A stretch of DNA of 27,044 nucleotides. It comes from a virus. The stretch covers positions 1-27,044 of IMG/VR virus record IMGVR_UViG_3300012950_000020, one strand, 5' to 3'. Position numbers and translations under genes: made by a program. Position 1 is the first letter of the stretch, and each line of letters starts with the position of its first letter. Under the pieces are notes generated by a model, which had not been told where the DNA came from, made no database searches, and saw only the letters and a program-made list of their open reading frames with translations. Below, in pieces: positions 15,301-23,360 of this stretch.

Positions 15301-16101
15301 TTCGGACCTGGTGGGCAAATTTTTGGTGAAAATCAAATGCTGGAAGGAATGGAAGGTACGTTAATGAACATTCCTGGCATCGCAGCAGCCATAGGGGCTA
15401 ATGACGCCAGTGTCAGAAATCAAAGATTCGATGCTTCTGAAGTCTTAATATCCCAGCTTCTATCTGCCGATATGAAGGGCGCTAATGGGGAGTTAATCAA
15501 CCAATCAGATATTCTTTCACAGCTTAGTAATTCCGATATGCAGATGCTTGAGAACTCTGGGCTCCTTAGTGCAAATGCATTCTTCGACGATCAGGGCAAC
15601 GCCATGACTGCTAGTCAAATTGAGCAAATGCTACTTGAAAAAGGTGGCATAAGGCTTTCACTTAAACAAATGAGTGAGGAAGAGCTACGAGGGCCAGAAG
15701 ATGCGTTCTCGGCGGCTGTAGATAACTTTGTTACCGCTGTTAACACCATGATAAAGGGAGATACCTCCACCCCTCGTCGAAACATGGTGAAAATGAGCAA
15801 CATGCTTGGTAGGTCAAGCTCTTCAGACCATGCGTCTGGAGATGCTTTCGACTTATATGGCAGTGGACTAGGTTCTGAGATGACATCCATTCGCAATGCT
15901 GGTGGATACGCGGATATGCACGGTGCTGGAAAAACACGCCATTTACACGCTGTACCCGGTCAGGGAATGGGTGGCGGCGGAACCAGTAACCAATACGTAA
16001 TCAATGTAACGGGTGGAGATAATGCCTCTCCTGCACAGATAGCAGACGAAGTCATGGATCGAATTGATCGACGTTCTGTAGATAATTACGAAAGGGCTTG
16101 A
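12313..16101 (+). CDS. Tape measure protein with C-terminal peptidase-like motif
   Basis: A 1262-residue protein with GGGTGG before ATG 12313, by far the longest gene. Residues 1-65 are coiled coil (RKLDRLERKIRSLERTVDKL). A hydrophobic Ala/Gly-rich region at about 80-145 and a glycine-zipper-like stretch at about 630-740 could insert into the host membrane. Between them are long amphipathic helices. Near the end SDHASGDAFD (H1173, D1180) with RHLHAV (H1210, H1212) follows the H-x(6)-D...H-x-H layout of M15-type or related cell-wall peptidases; family members in actinophage tape measures carry the same element. Its length sets tail length: at about 1.5 angstrom per residue, some 190 nm (rule of thumb). 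The last residues bind the hub complex. Confidence 0.9.
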   Translation: MAAETELKIQVDVDGTRKLDRLERKIRSLERTVDKLGMKSTRVFRDYGRTMENTIGKSSGKWKRHFDDLDGLIKKFGTATLGGLKLALKAAGAEMALMAISMVALHGLFKIGQGLVKTYQGLLNVLSGAAAGAAVSLAAVSAALREQNAAMFAFRGNTMKGYDGFVNGVNKVRVVMRGLHRDQSMAAAGAANLDAAFAAVSRKSTFTGGSQNMLRDLMDFAAAGGDIKKGMSTAGDLIGTLQTEKGTGWKGIAKSMGPQMEQAFRELGIKSREEFQEALSSGALAKAGGVTGQWGAVSGTLISEFKKATTIIRADFADLGQSLLKPLKETLDEMVATFRNGLNRVWLPLLEFAHGPFLDSLGGFTEKLSDMFVSLVRRGPEVEGMFERIGDRWRGFVDGWNDVIERLQPMIEGARVLEGMFGEMFGSIGDYIRESFGRFSELLQENEPEVRKFGARLGELFASFGRFQNELKELFFQALPFINKVLGGVRNIVDVLGSVIRGGRGIMGAVGDGAGAYGLMAGAMVILSKLRSWAGGFLFQKQTNTMNVTAGSVNVGGAPLGGATGVTGGGQMNAVKRAEMEKQGMRSMTYGQRVASDNRAMQHQAAMGGSQPTWVQRKIGSRWRAMRQPSEAMRGRISGSMGTRMGLGMGLGILSSRVDEESQGVMGLGAAASFVNPMIGGAIAGLGVASTSTSTVQSTLGGIGGGAALGMQLGGPWGALGGAIIGGAYGALTAGARKAAKQKKAARAAGEAMSNALFESVTSHLEGQAKIVGGARAGTITNIKGALQSTGLRDLTQRLAVAQATGLGHGELLGELSKDSRFKDLIPEDLKEENWGDVIGAMATRATEDWVALSKTLNNTEKNINAVSKAFGVGNIAINEMAAVTETDLVSATAGFGWIAKSLAGALVNDIRELGYAQADRTAAIQSGLANYGKKLEAPKSFDEAAQNIRNIVQASDGNLSDTDKVGIADELSNMFRYSQELTGSATGGARAMNELFGPGGQIFGENQMLEGMEGTLMNIPGIAAAIGANDASVRNQRFDASEVLISQLLSADMKGANGELINQSDILSQLSNSDMQMLENSGLLSANAFFDDQGNAMTASQIEQMLLEKGGIRLSLKQMSEEELRGPEDAFSAAVDNFVTAVNTMIKGDTSTPRRNMVKMSNMLGRSSSSDHASGDAFDLYGSGLGSEMTSIRNAGGYADMHGAGKTRHLHAVPGQGMGGGGTSNQYVINVTGGDNASPAQIADEVMDRIDRRSVDNYERA

Positions 16102-16102
16102 G

Positions 16103-17692
16103 ATGGGAAATCGGGTAAATGGTAAAGAATGGATAGATAAGCTGAGTATACCTTACGGTAAATTTAAAGCGTTGAACCTTGGTGTTGGTGGGGACTTCAG
16201 TACCGCAGTGGATAGTTTAGAAACACAACGAAGGTGGGATGGCAAAAGCCAGACAGGTGGCTTTTGGGGCGCTGATACGGATTGGACTGTTTATAGATTT
16301 ACTGGTTATGTTGGTTTAAGAGAAGACGATGGCAAATTTAATGCTGTCTACTTGGCTGTTAAAGATTCATACAAAGGTAGCCTCGGTTCAGCCGATACTG
16401 TATTTTATTTTCCACACAAGAAGGATAGAACGTGGGCCCCGGATGAAGTTGTGTTTTCCCAGTATGCGGGAAAAGGTAACTTTAAAGCAAAAACCCCAGA
16501 GGAATACTCAGACTGGTTAATGTATAACGGGATCATGGAAAAACCAAGTGGAACTGTCATTAGCGGTCCATTTCTACCCGGAACCAGACCAGGAGGATCA
16601 GATGACACGAGTGTAAGCAGACCTGACGCGGGTTTTGACGCTTACTATGAGGAACCAACCACTACTGGTGGAAATTCTGGTGCTTCACGAGCACTTTTCG
16701 AAGAAGCCATGTACGGCACCCCACGCTTAGAAAGCAAACTCACTGAACACCGTGTGTCTATGAGACAAATCGCCAATCGTGCCACTAAGTCATTCGAGGT
16801 ATCTGTTCACCCCAGAGGCCAAACAGCCTCCGCTATGGCTGCCGCTATAAATGACGCTTTAGAAGATGCTGGCTACACAGACGCACAAATTGAATGGTAT
16901 TACGAAGGTGGCGTAACTGATCCAGGAAATGTTTGGGGATTATCGAATCAGGCAGGGAGCACTACAATTGGCTCTTCACCCCCGGCCCCTAAGATAACTC
17001 CCCCTACTCCTGCTGTAAAACGAATCGTTGTTCGCGGCCCAGTAGGGTATACCGAACCAGCTGCTCGTCTTCCGGATTCAAAACCATACATTCAACAGGT
17101 TTATGCAGGTCAGGCAGAACCTGACAGGCATTTCTTTCACAACATCCCAAATACTGTCAGTTATCAAGGATTAGGTTCTCGTTGGGTAGAAATACCCCGC
17201 AAGGGAGATTTCCCTATTGTCGAGTGGTCCGACTGGGCATTAATGAAAGTCTCTTTTGATTTTCTTATTGCTCATGAAATGGATGGTCTCTATAAGGATG
17301 TAGCTGACGATATAGACCAATTGCGACGAATGTCTCAAAGACCTTACCCGGTTTCTGTTTTCGGTTTAGATCAACTATTTGCTTTTCAGATGAAAAGAGC
17401 CCAAGGTACAGGTCGAGCGATGCAATTCGTGATTGCTAATTTTACTGTTAAGTCTGCTCGCAGAACAGTAGGAGAAGGCGACAAACAGATCTCTGCAGCC
17501 CAATGTCAAATAACTTTGCAGGAAATCCCAATTGAGAATATGAAGATTGTCGAGATGACAATGCCTGCATTGAGCGGTCCTACAGTTCCCTCTCCCCCAG
17601 GTGGCGATGAGGAAAGTTCAAGCCCTGATATGCCAAGTGAATTAGGTGGGGTGCAGAGTAATATAGACAAGAGTTCAATATTAACTCCGTGA
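16103..17692 (+). CDS. Large baseplate-proximal protein of unknown family
   Basis: A 529-residue protein immediately after the tape measure. Residues 1-150 contain a compact aromatic-rich segment (RRWDGKSQTGGFWGADTDWT). About 155-190 and 290-310 are Gly/Pro/Ser/Thr linkers. The middle has a region typical of short extracellular modules (VSVHPRGQTASAMAAAIND). Residues about 370-480 form a conserved-looking end, SFDFLIAHEMDGLYKDVADD, SQRPYPVSVFGLDQLF, RAMQFVIANFTVKSARRT, that by place resembles the tail-tip or gpU-type proteins at the tape-measure end. The tail is disordered. I cannot name the family. It likely links tube and hub. Confidence 0.6.
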   Translation: MGNRVNGKEWIDKLSIPYGKFKALNLGVGGDFSTAVDSLETQRRWDGKSQTGGFWGADTDWTVYRFTGYVGLREDDGKFNAVYLAVKDSYKGSLGSADTVFYFPHKKDRTWAPDEVVFSQYAGKGNFKAKTPEEYSDWLMYNGIMEKPSGTVISGPFLPGTRPGGSDDTSVSRPDAGFDAYYEEPTTTGGNSGASRALFEEAMYGTPRLESKLTEHRVSMRQIANRATKSFEVSVHPRGQTASAMAAAINDALEDAGYTDAQIEWYYEGGVTDPGNVWGLSNQAGSTTIGSSPPAPKITPPTPAVKRIVVRGPVGYTEPAARLPDSKPYIQQVYAGQAEPDRHFFHNIPNTVSYQGLGSRWVEIPRKGDFPIVEWSDWALMKVSFDFLIAHEMDGLYKDVADDIDQLRRMSQRPYPVSVFGLDQLFAFQMKRAQGTGRAMQFVIANFTVKSARRTVGEGDKQISAAQCQITLQEIPIENMKIVEMTMPALSGPTVPSPPGGDEESSSPDMPSELGGVQSNIDKSSILTP

Positions 17693-17703
17693 GTTGATCA
17701 TGT

Positions 17704-18831
17704 ATGGCTGAATCTCTTAATATTACAGATGCAAAACTGACAGGACCCAGAGAAGCAGATCTCAGATGGGACGATGTGACCCTAAGTGGGGGCAAATCTA
17801 GTATCACAGAATCAGTTACATCCATTCAAACTCAATACAGTATGGATTTGGCCACACAGGTCACTGTCCAAGTTCATGATCCTAATTTTATTTTGGCTAG
17901 AAACCATTATTTTGCGATAGGTCGAACCGTTTGGTATAGAAGTTGGACTTTGAGCACCATCCAACTACCTCAAGATCCTGGTCTTGTTGATGGTTCACGA
18001 ATTTGGCATCGTATGGAAATTGCAAGTGCCGCAATGGGGCAAGGACCAGGCTTGTCGGCAATATGGACTATCCAGCTTCGACCCAAAGGTATTCAACAAC
18101 TAAAACGTCTCAGGGAGGAAAATGGAATCTCTGGGAATGGAACTGAATTCATAAGACAGGCAGCCGAGTGGGCTGGTTTGTATTGTGTCGCTGAAGAGAC
18201 AACAGAAGGCGACGGGTCCTGGCAAGCGGATGACAGCGAACATGGACGTAAAGAATCGGCATGGGATGTGATGACGCGCGTCGCTGGTAGCGCCTCACCC
18301 GACGATGAGCCGTTGAGATTCATGCTTTATGAGGTTGACAATGTTCTATTTTTTGGTACTCAAAGGTGGCTTTTGGGAAGGTGGGGAACGGATTATGCGG
18401 AAGGTGTTGACGTTACAACAGTTATTCCTGGTGGCGAAAAACGATTAGGACTTAATTATGTTTATATGGGTTGGCCCGGAACTCAACTTGGTACTTCCAG
18501 TCGTGATGTTTTTAGACTATTAGGTATGCCCAACGTGACTAGATCGGATAATAATCCGTTAGAAGTAACTGGAAGTATTCTGCTGGATCGTTTTAATGCT
18601 AGATGTTTAAGGCCCGGTATGACGATTTTCTTAGATCTAGACAAGGGTGTAAACGGCACTAGCTATTTCAATGGCTATTATTTAATTAGTAGTGTTACTT
18701 TTGAACATTATGGAACTGCACCAGTAAATATTAGTTTCAGGTCCCCCGAAAGACTTGAGAAGGATATTCCTTCAATTGCAATTGGGCCAACTGGAGATAT
18801 TAGAAAAAATACGACTTTAGGGATACGATGA
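17704..18831 (+). CDS. Baseplate hub protein (gpD / gp27-like)
   Basis: A 375-residue protein, starting at ATG 17704; the ATG at 17700 is in another frame and stops at once. Early residues ITESVTSIQTQYSMDLATQV and VTVQVHDPNFIL form the beta barrel of hub proteins, followed by GTEFIRQAAEWAGLYCVAEE, a helical segment (ESAWDVMTRVAGSAS), LRFMLYEVDNVLFFGTQRWL and a final barrel with LRPGMTIFLDL. This matches gpD/XkdQ-type late control proteins. It would form the trimer or hexamer adaptor between tube and spike. The spike gene is next after 3 bases. Confidence 0.8.
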   Translation: MAESLNITDAKLTGPREADLRWDDVTLSGGKSSITESVTSIQTQYSMDLATQVTVQVHDPNFILARNHYFAIGRTVWYRSWTLSTIQLPQDPGLVDGSRIWHRMEIASAAMGQGPGLSAIWTIQLRPKGIQQLKRLREENGISGNGTEFIRQAAEWAGLYCVAEETTEGDGSWQADDSEHGRKESAWDVMTRVAGSASPDDEPLRFMLYEVDNVLFFGTQRWLLGRWGTDYAEGVDVTTVIPGGEKRLGLNYVYMGWPGTQLGTSSRDVFRLLGMPNVTRSDNNPLEVTGSILLDRFNARCLRPGMTIFLDLDKGVNGTSYFNGYYLISSVTFEHYGTAPVNISFRSPERLEKDIPSIAIGPTGDIRKNTTLGIR

Positions 18832-18834
18832 GAT

Positions 18835-19671
18835 ATGGGGCATAGCGATTTCGATCCTCGAAGATTCATTTCTCGATACGGCGGTTCTAGTGGGAAAATC
18901 GAGCCAGGTGCAATTTATGAAGCAGATGTTCTAAACGTTGCTTCTTCTTCCTCTACTTTTCAAAATCTCGGTTACACAAAAATCGGACAATCTAGTTTAT
19001 TTATAAAAACATTGCGAATAAAAGTAAAAAATGTTTCTATCACTAATCACACTCCCATGGACCCTTTGAAGGCTGGAGATCGTGCACTGGTTACGTTTCT
19101 AGATCATGAATTTAAAAGATGTGTTTGTCTTGGTCGTTTGGACGGTCAAGAGGATGTTTTTATTCCTTTATCTGACACCGACGGTAAAGATGGTTCTCGA
19201 CCAGCTTTCACGGGAACTATTAGTGGCGAAAAAATTACATTAACTGGCTCAGGAACAGCTCTTGACGTAGCAAATCATGCAGAATTCGGAACAATTAATG
19301 CAGATTCTCATAGCCATACGTCTGACAAACGTGCAAAAACTCGTATTAAACCGATTACGAATGCGTTAGAACGTATCAAACGTTTGGCGGGCGTCAAATA
19401 CAAGAGACGAACTGCTGTAGGTAGTACTGAAGAATTTCAAACTATGGATGGCTACCAGTATGGTCTTTTAGCTCAAGATTCGGCTGCCGTTATCCCTTCT
19501 GCTGTAATCTATAACCCTGATAGGGATGTCGAAAATACTCACGGCTGGTCAGATGCTTATGGGATTGACTATGGAACGATAGCTCCTGTTCTTATTGAAG
19601 CGATAAAAGAACTCGCGGAAAGAGTAGAGGAACTAGAGAACCACCAGAAACCCAGTTCTGACGTAGGGTAA
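18835..19671 (+). CDS. Baseplate spike protein with C-terminal S74 chaperone domain
   Basis: A 278-residue protein. Residues 1-115 look like the OB-fold of gpV/gp5 spike proteins (IEPGAIYEADVLNV, PLKAGDRALVTFLDHEFKRC, VCLGRLDG). A short beta-rich region (about 117-160) would form the needle. From S163-D164 (SDKRAKTRIKPITNALERIK) the rest is a Peptidase_S74 intramolecular chaperone: KRLAGVKYKRR, YGLLAQD (209-215), DYGTIAPVLIEAIKELAERV and a final coiled coil. In this family self-cleavage between Ser and Asp releases the chaperone after trimer folding, here about 115 residues. S74 domains are usual on tail fibres and sialidases; on a central spike they are uncommon. Confidence 0.82.
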   Translation: MGHSDFDPRRFISRYGGSSGKIEPGAIYEADVLNVASSSSTFQNLGYTKIGQSSLFIKTLRIKVKNVSITNHTPMDPLKAGDRALVTFLDHEFKRCVCLGRLDGQEDVFIPLSDTDGKDGSRPAFTGTISGEKITLTGSGTALDVANHAEFGTINADSHSHTSDKRAKTRIKPITNALERIKRLAGVKYKRRTAVGSTEEFQTMDGYQYGLLAQDSAAVIPSAVIYNPDRDVENTHGWSDAYGIDYGTIAPVLIEAIKELAERVEELENHQKPSSDVG

Positions 19672-19700
19672 ACTATTATTCATAGTGGAGGTTGGCTAAC

Positions 19701-20000
19701 ATGATGAAATTTCCTGTCTCATTTACAGAAACTAATGGTGGCTACCAGTCGCTTGGAAGAAATCAAGATGATTATTACAAACAATTATTGTCTGTAATAG
19801 CTAGAACTGAGCCCGGAACGCACCCCCTAACTCCTGATTATGGAGTGATGGACCCGACATTTAAAGTCGCTGACCGTGGTCAATTCTTGTTTCAAGCAGG
19901 AAGATATGTTCCTGAAATAAAAGTTATTTCTGTAGAGACAAACATTGATGAAGATGACGGACTAAATGAAATAACCGTCAGCTTCACTAGACGAGGTTAA
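19701..20000 (+). CDS. Baseplate wedge protein, gp25/gpW-like
   Basis: A 99-residue protein. ATG 19701 is 9 bases from GGAGG (19687-19691); a TTG at 19692 lies directly against the same site and is not usable. Size, and the motif MMKFPVSFTETNGGYQSLG... then LLSVIARTEPGTHPLTPDYG, YVPEIKVISVET, VSFTRRG, are those of the gp25-like lysozyme-fold wedge proteins (enzymatically inactive). It sits between spike and J-type genes, its normal place, and connects hub to wedge. Confidence 0.88.
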   Translation: MMKFPVSFTETNGGYQSLGRNQDDYYKQLLSVIARTEPGTHPLTPDYGVMDPTFKVADRGQFLFQAGRYVPEIKVISVETNIDEDDGLNEITVSFTRRG

Positions 20001-20004
20001 GAGT

Positions 20005-21462
20005 ATGCCAGCAGATTTTAAACAATATGTAGACATGGTTCCAGAGGATGTCACTCCAGGTGACATTTACGTTGGGTCAATTGAATTAGCAAGAATAACG
20101 GTGCCAGAATTTAAAGTTCGTCAAGGAACTCCAGAAGATGCACTTTTGCAGGCTGCGGCACACATGAACCATTTAACTATTTCCCATATAAATAGGCTCC
20201 CTCCACGAATTATGGAAGGAGTGGGGCGTCTTTTAGGGGTAACAAAAAATGAAGGGGCGCGGTCAAAAATCGAAGTGACCATCACTTTAAATCAGGGTAC
20301 AGGTATTAATATTCCAAGTGGGACAGTCTTTTACTATGAAGCAGTAGCAGACAATGTTGTAAGTCAATACCCCTATCAAACGACTGACCCTATTGAGGTT
20401 GCTGATTGGTCTGGCTCTCCTGCTTCCATAACTGTAGTTTTATCAAGTGCTGGAGTTGGTATTTCTCCTGTTATTACAACAGGCACACTTTTTTCTTCAC
20501 AAAGTGTGATCTTTGAGGTTGATACTGTAAAAGCACAACAGTCGGGCACAGCCCAAGCGGGGACTTCTACTTCAATTACGTTGGCAGCAACAGCATCAGC
20601 GACAGATGATTATTACAACAATAAGGAAATTGAAATCACTGGCGGAACAGGTCAAAGTACAACAAAAGTGACTATCACCGACTATGTGGGTTCTACAAAA
20701 GTTGCCACTGTCGCCTCTTGGCCTTCAGGAACACCAGATGCTACTTCTACTTATATTGTGGATGCGAGTTTCACAAATGGCGCTCATGCTGAACAAGCTG
20801 TGAACTATTTGAGTCGAACTAGAAACCATATTGAGAGTTTGTCATCAGCTTTAACTAAAGCAACTCATGCCAGACAATCTATTATGAATAATATTAGCTA
20901 TGTGTCTCGTGTTAAAACTTATGATCTTACAAACAACGGAGGAACCTACCCACGCTTATTGGCAGACCCAAATGATTTAGGCTATGTAACTATTTACACT
21001 TATGGTGGAAATCGTCAATTAACAGCAACCGAAAAACAAGAAGTGGCAACACATGTTGCTGACAAAAGTGTTGCTGGATTAACGGTCGGGTGTTTAGACA
21101 TGGATCTCTGCGATTTTGACGTAACTACGAGCATTAAATACGACTCATCTTTCAATAATGCCGAGATAACAAAAGACATTCAGTCAGAGATACTACAGTA
21201 TTTGTCTCCACTAGGATTCAACGGATCTGACGAAGGATTCACGGTGGGTGATATTACGTCTGTAGTTATGGGTATTGGAGGTGTGTTATTTGTCGATTCC
21301 ATGACATTGGCTGTTGCTTCTGGAAACAGTTCCAGTGGTACTGCCCATAGCTCGCTGTATCAAATAACAAGTGGAAACGTTGACTATCTAGCAAAAGGCA
21401 TTCTACCTAGCTTAACACTTGCCAATCTATCGATTACCCTCACAGCCGTAACGGTGTCATAA
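20005..21462 (+). CDS. Baseplate J-like protein carrying an inserted domain
   Basis: A 485-residue protein. N-terminal helices (PEDALLQAAAHMNHLTISHI, RIMEGVGRLLGV), a beta region GARSKIEVTITLNQGTGINI PSGTVF and the C-terminal block (RTRNHIESLSSALTKATHAR, GYVTIYTYGGN, FTVGDITSVVMGIGGV, VDSMTL) match the gpJ/Mu gp47 family. Residues 180-252 are an extra 73-residue beta-rich domain that also occurs in the next gene (77% identical). J-type proteins form the wedges that open during contraction; the insert probably projects outward. Its TAA shares an A with the next ATG (21462). Confidence 0.85.
   Translation: MPADFKQYVDMVPEDVTPGDIYVGSIELARITVPEFKVRQGTPEDALLQAAAHMNHLTISHINRLPPRIMEGVGRLLGVTKNEGARSKIEVTITLNQGTGINIPSGTVFYYEAVADNVVSQYPYQTTDPIEVADWSGSPASITVVLSSAGVGISPVITTGTLFSSQSVIFEVDTVKAQQSGTAQAGTSTSITLAATASATDDYYNNKEIEITGGTGQSTTKVTITDYVGSTKVATVASWPSGTPDATSTYIVDASFTNGAHAEQAVNYLSRTRNHIESLSSALTKATHARQSIMNNISYVSRVKTYDLTNNGGTYPRLLADPNDLGYVTIYTYGGNRQLTATEKQEVATHVADKSVAGLTVGCLDMDLCDFDVTTSIKYDSSFNNAEITKDIQSEILQYLSPLGFNGSDEGFTVGDITSVVMGIGGVLFVDSMTLAVASGNSSSGTAHSSLYQITSGNVDYLAKGILPSLTLANLSITLTAVTVS
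20542..20760 (+). repeat. Inserted 73-residue domain, copy 1
   Basis: Encodes residues 180-252 of the J-like protein, from SGTAQAGTSTSITLA to the TYIV end. Core motifs are DDYYN, TGGTGQSTT and ITDYVGSTKVATVASWPSGT. It is the same length as copy 2 (219 bases) and 56 of 73 residues agree, while many third codon positions differ. Confidence 0.9.
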
Positions 21463-23039
21463 TGGCTGCAACGACAGTCAACTTGCTCGGACTTAATGAA
21501 GCTCTTTCGTCTAAAGATTCATCTGGTGATTTTCAAGATACAAATCAATATATTACGGAGTGGAGAGTAGCTTCACTTAACGCTTCTTACGAAATAGCGG
21601 ATACTAAAGAACTAGGGTTAGCTCCCTCTTACTATTCTCTAAATGTTTCTCCAAGTGATTTTGATCCTGTAGTTATTGAACTTGATAATCAGCGAGTTTT
21701 AGGTACACAGGCGTTCAATTGCAATTTAGCTTTTTCGGCAAATTTATTATCAGACCAGGATGTGACAATAAAAACTGAAATTTGTCAAGACAGTGATTCA
21801 TTTGGTGCAGTGTCTCTCCCTAACCCAGATCCGACAACAGGAAATATTTACACGATTCTAGTTAAAGAATATCCAAATTATATTTCAACCAAAGAAAGTT
21901 TGAACATACCTGGTCAGTGGACAGCTTTTCGTAGTAACTATTATCCGATTGTGGAAAATAGATCAGCATTGAACACCAGTACTTACGATATGAAAATTCG
22001 GATCACAATATATGGGCATAATTCAAAACCATTTCAAATTACCACTTGTGCTTTAATCGATGACACCGCTTTTTATCTCAATAGATATGTCCAAACAGGT
22101 CAATCTTATATTCCTACCTTCTATTGGGATTTAGATGCAAAAGAAACAAACCCGACATATCCCTACTATAAATTGCTCGACATTTTGACTTCTGAAGGAA
22201 ATTATGCTCTTAGTAGATATAAGGACTGGTTCGATTATGAATTAGGTGAGCTTCAGGCAGAAAATGACGGAACGGAACAGTGGACTCGAAGCACGCTGAC
22301 TGACCCCACTTATGTGGGATCGGGTTTATCCACCGCTAAGCAAAGAGAGGTTCGAACATGGTTGGCGCAATTTGTCGGAGCGCCTTTGAAGTACAACGTT
22401 TGGGCAACAGGCATAAACACAAATGCTGCTGGTGGTACACCTAACTCTCAATTTGAGTCATGGTTGACTGACGAAGGTGCTTATCTTGCTTGGCAGCTTC
22501 AAAATGGATATTACGGATTACATGGAGGAACACGAGACGCTGTTATTAACTCAGTTAGACAGGTGCTCAGTGGCGACAAGGAAGTCGCAATATACCCAAA
22601 CGCTGCATTGAACTCAGGCACGGCACTAGCAGGCTCAAGCACCTCGATAACGCTTGCTTCTGACGCGTCTGCGGTTGATGACTATTACAACGGGTCACAA
22701 ATCACTTTGACGGGTGGAACAGGACAAAGCACCACTATTGTCGATATCACGGATTACGTAGGTTCTACAAAAGTAGCGACGGTAGCCAGTTGGCCTTCAG
22801 GGACGCCCAGTACGGACACCACATATAGCGTTACGAATCATTGGCATTTGTTGATTCAGACAGTGACATCTCAAACGCCTGACGCAGATACAACTGGAGA
22901 CACTTCTGCGCCTGTTATGGATGCGGTAGAATTAGCAAAGCCCATGGGGTATTTTTACACACACGCTGTTGTACTCGCCCTTTATTTAACATTGGATAAT
23001 ATGGGTATAGGACGATTAGACGGCAATAAGCTTGGATAG
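21462..23039 (+). CDS. Baseplate/tail protein (gpI-position) with the same inserted domain
   Basis: A 525-residue protein that overlaps the previous stop by one base (TAATG). The first 200 residues are beta-rich. A central segment, TYPYYKLLDILTSEGNYALS, helical with an aromatic-rich DWFDYELGELQAEND, and the part VRTWLAQFVGAPLKYNVWAT, AYLAWQLQNGYYGLHGGTRD, AVINSVRQVLSG look like a gpI-type baseplate protein or actinophage minor tail protein. Residues 385-457 are copy 2 of the domain shared with the J-like protein. The end (MGYFYTHAVVLALYLTLDN) is hydrophobic. It likely connects the wedge to the fibres. Confidence 0.7.
   Translation: MAATTVNLLGLNEALSSKDSSGDFQDTNQYITEWRVASLNASYEIADTKELGLAPSYYSLNVSPSDFDPVVIELDNQRVLGTQAFNCNLAFSANLLSDQDVTIKTEICQDSDSFGAVSLPNPDPTTGNIYTILVKEYPNYISTKESLNIPGQWTAFRSNYYPIVENRSALNTSTYDMKIRITIYGHNSKPFQITTCALIDDTAFYLNRYVQTGQSYIPTFYWDLDAKETNPTYPYYKLLDILTSEGNYALSRYKDWFDYELGELQAENDGTEQWTRSTLTDPTYVGSGLSTAKQREVRTWLAQFVGAPLKYNVWATGINTNAAGGTPNSQFESWLTDEGAYLAWQLQNGYYGLHGGTRDAVINSVRQVLSGDKEVAIYPNAALNSGTALAGSSTSITLASDASAVDDYYNGSQITLTGGTGQSTTIVDITDYVGSTKVATVASWPSGTPSTDTTYSVTNHWHLLIQTVTSQTPDADTTGDTSAPVMDAVELAKPMGYFYTHAVVLALYLTLDNMGIGRLDGNKLG
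22614..22832 (+). repeat. Inserted 73-residue domain, copy 2
   Basis: Encodes residues 385-457 of the gpI-position protein, from SGTALAGSSTSITLA to TYSV, with DDYYNG, TGGTGQSTT and ITDYVGSTKVATVASWPSGT. Ungapped alignment with copy 1 gives 56/73 identical residues. Confidence 0.9.
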
Positions 23040-23052
23040 CGGAGGATAAATA

Positions 23053-23343
23053 ATGGCTAACGGTTTTAAGGTATTTAACCAAAATGAAGTTTTAACTGCA
23101 GCAAATGTTAATGATTATTTGGCTGAACAAGCAGTTTGTGTATTTGCTGACTCCTCCGCAAGAGACACAGCTTACGGCTTTATGGACGGCGGACAACACG
23201 ACGGACTGTGCTGCTATTTGGAAGATGTTGACGAATTTCAAGTTCGAATCGGTGCATCTTGGGCACGCATGGGAACAAAAGCTGAGGTCGATGCTGCTTC
23301 TGCTGACATAGCGCGACTCGAATTGTATATGGAAGTTCTTTAA
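23053..23343 (+). CDS. Small tail fibre-associated protein
   Basis: A 96-residue protein with GGAGG at 23041-23045. The opening ANGFKVFNQNEVLTAANVND is a recurring start of small actinophage tail proteins: an N-terminal segment, then VFADSSARDTAYGF, an aromatic strand pair (GLCCYLEDVDEFQVRIGASW) and a C-terminal helix. It may be an adaptor that attaches receptor-binding parts to the baseplate. Function not proven. Confidence 0.7.
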   Translation: MANGFKVFNQNEVLTAANVNDYLAEQAVCVFADSSARDTAYGFMDGGQHDGLCCYLEDVDEFQVRIGASWARMGTKAEVDAASADIARLELYMEVL

Positions 23344-23360
23344 TCGTGTAGGTTTAGCCT

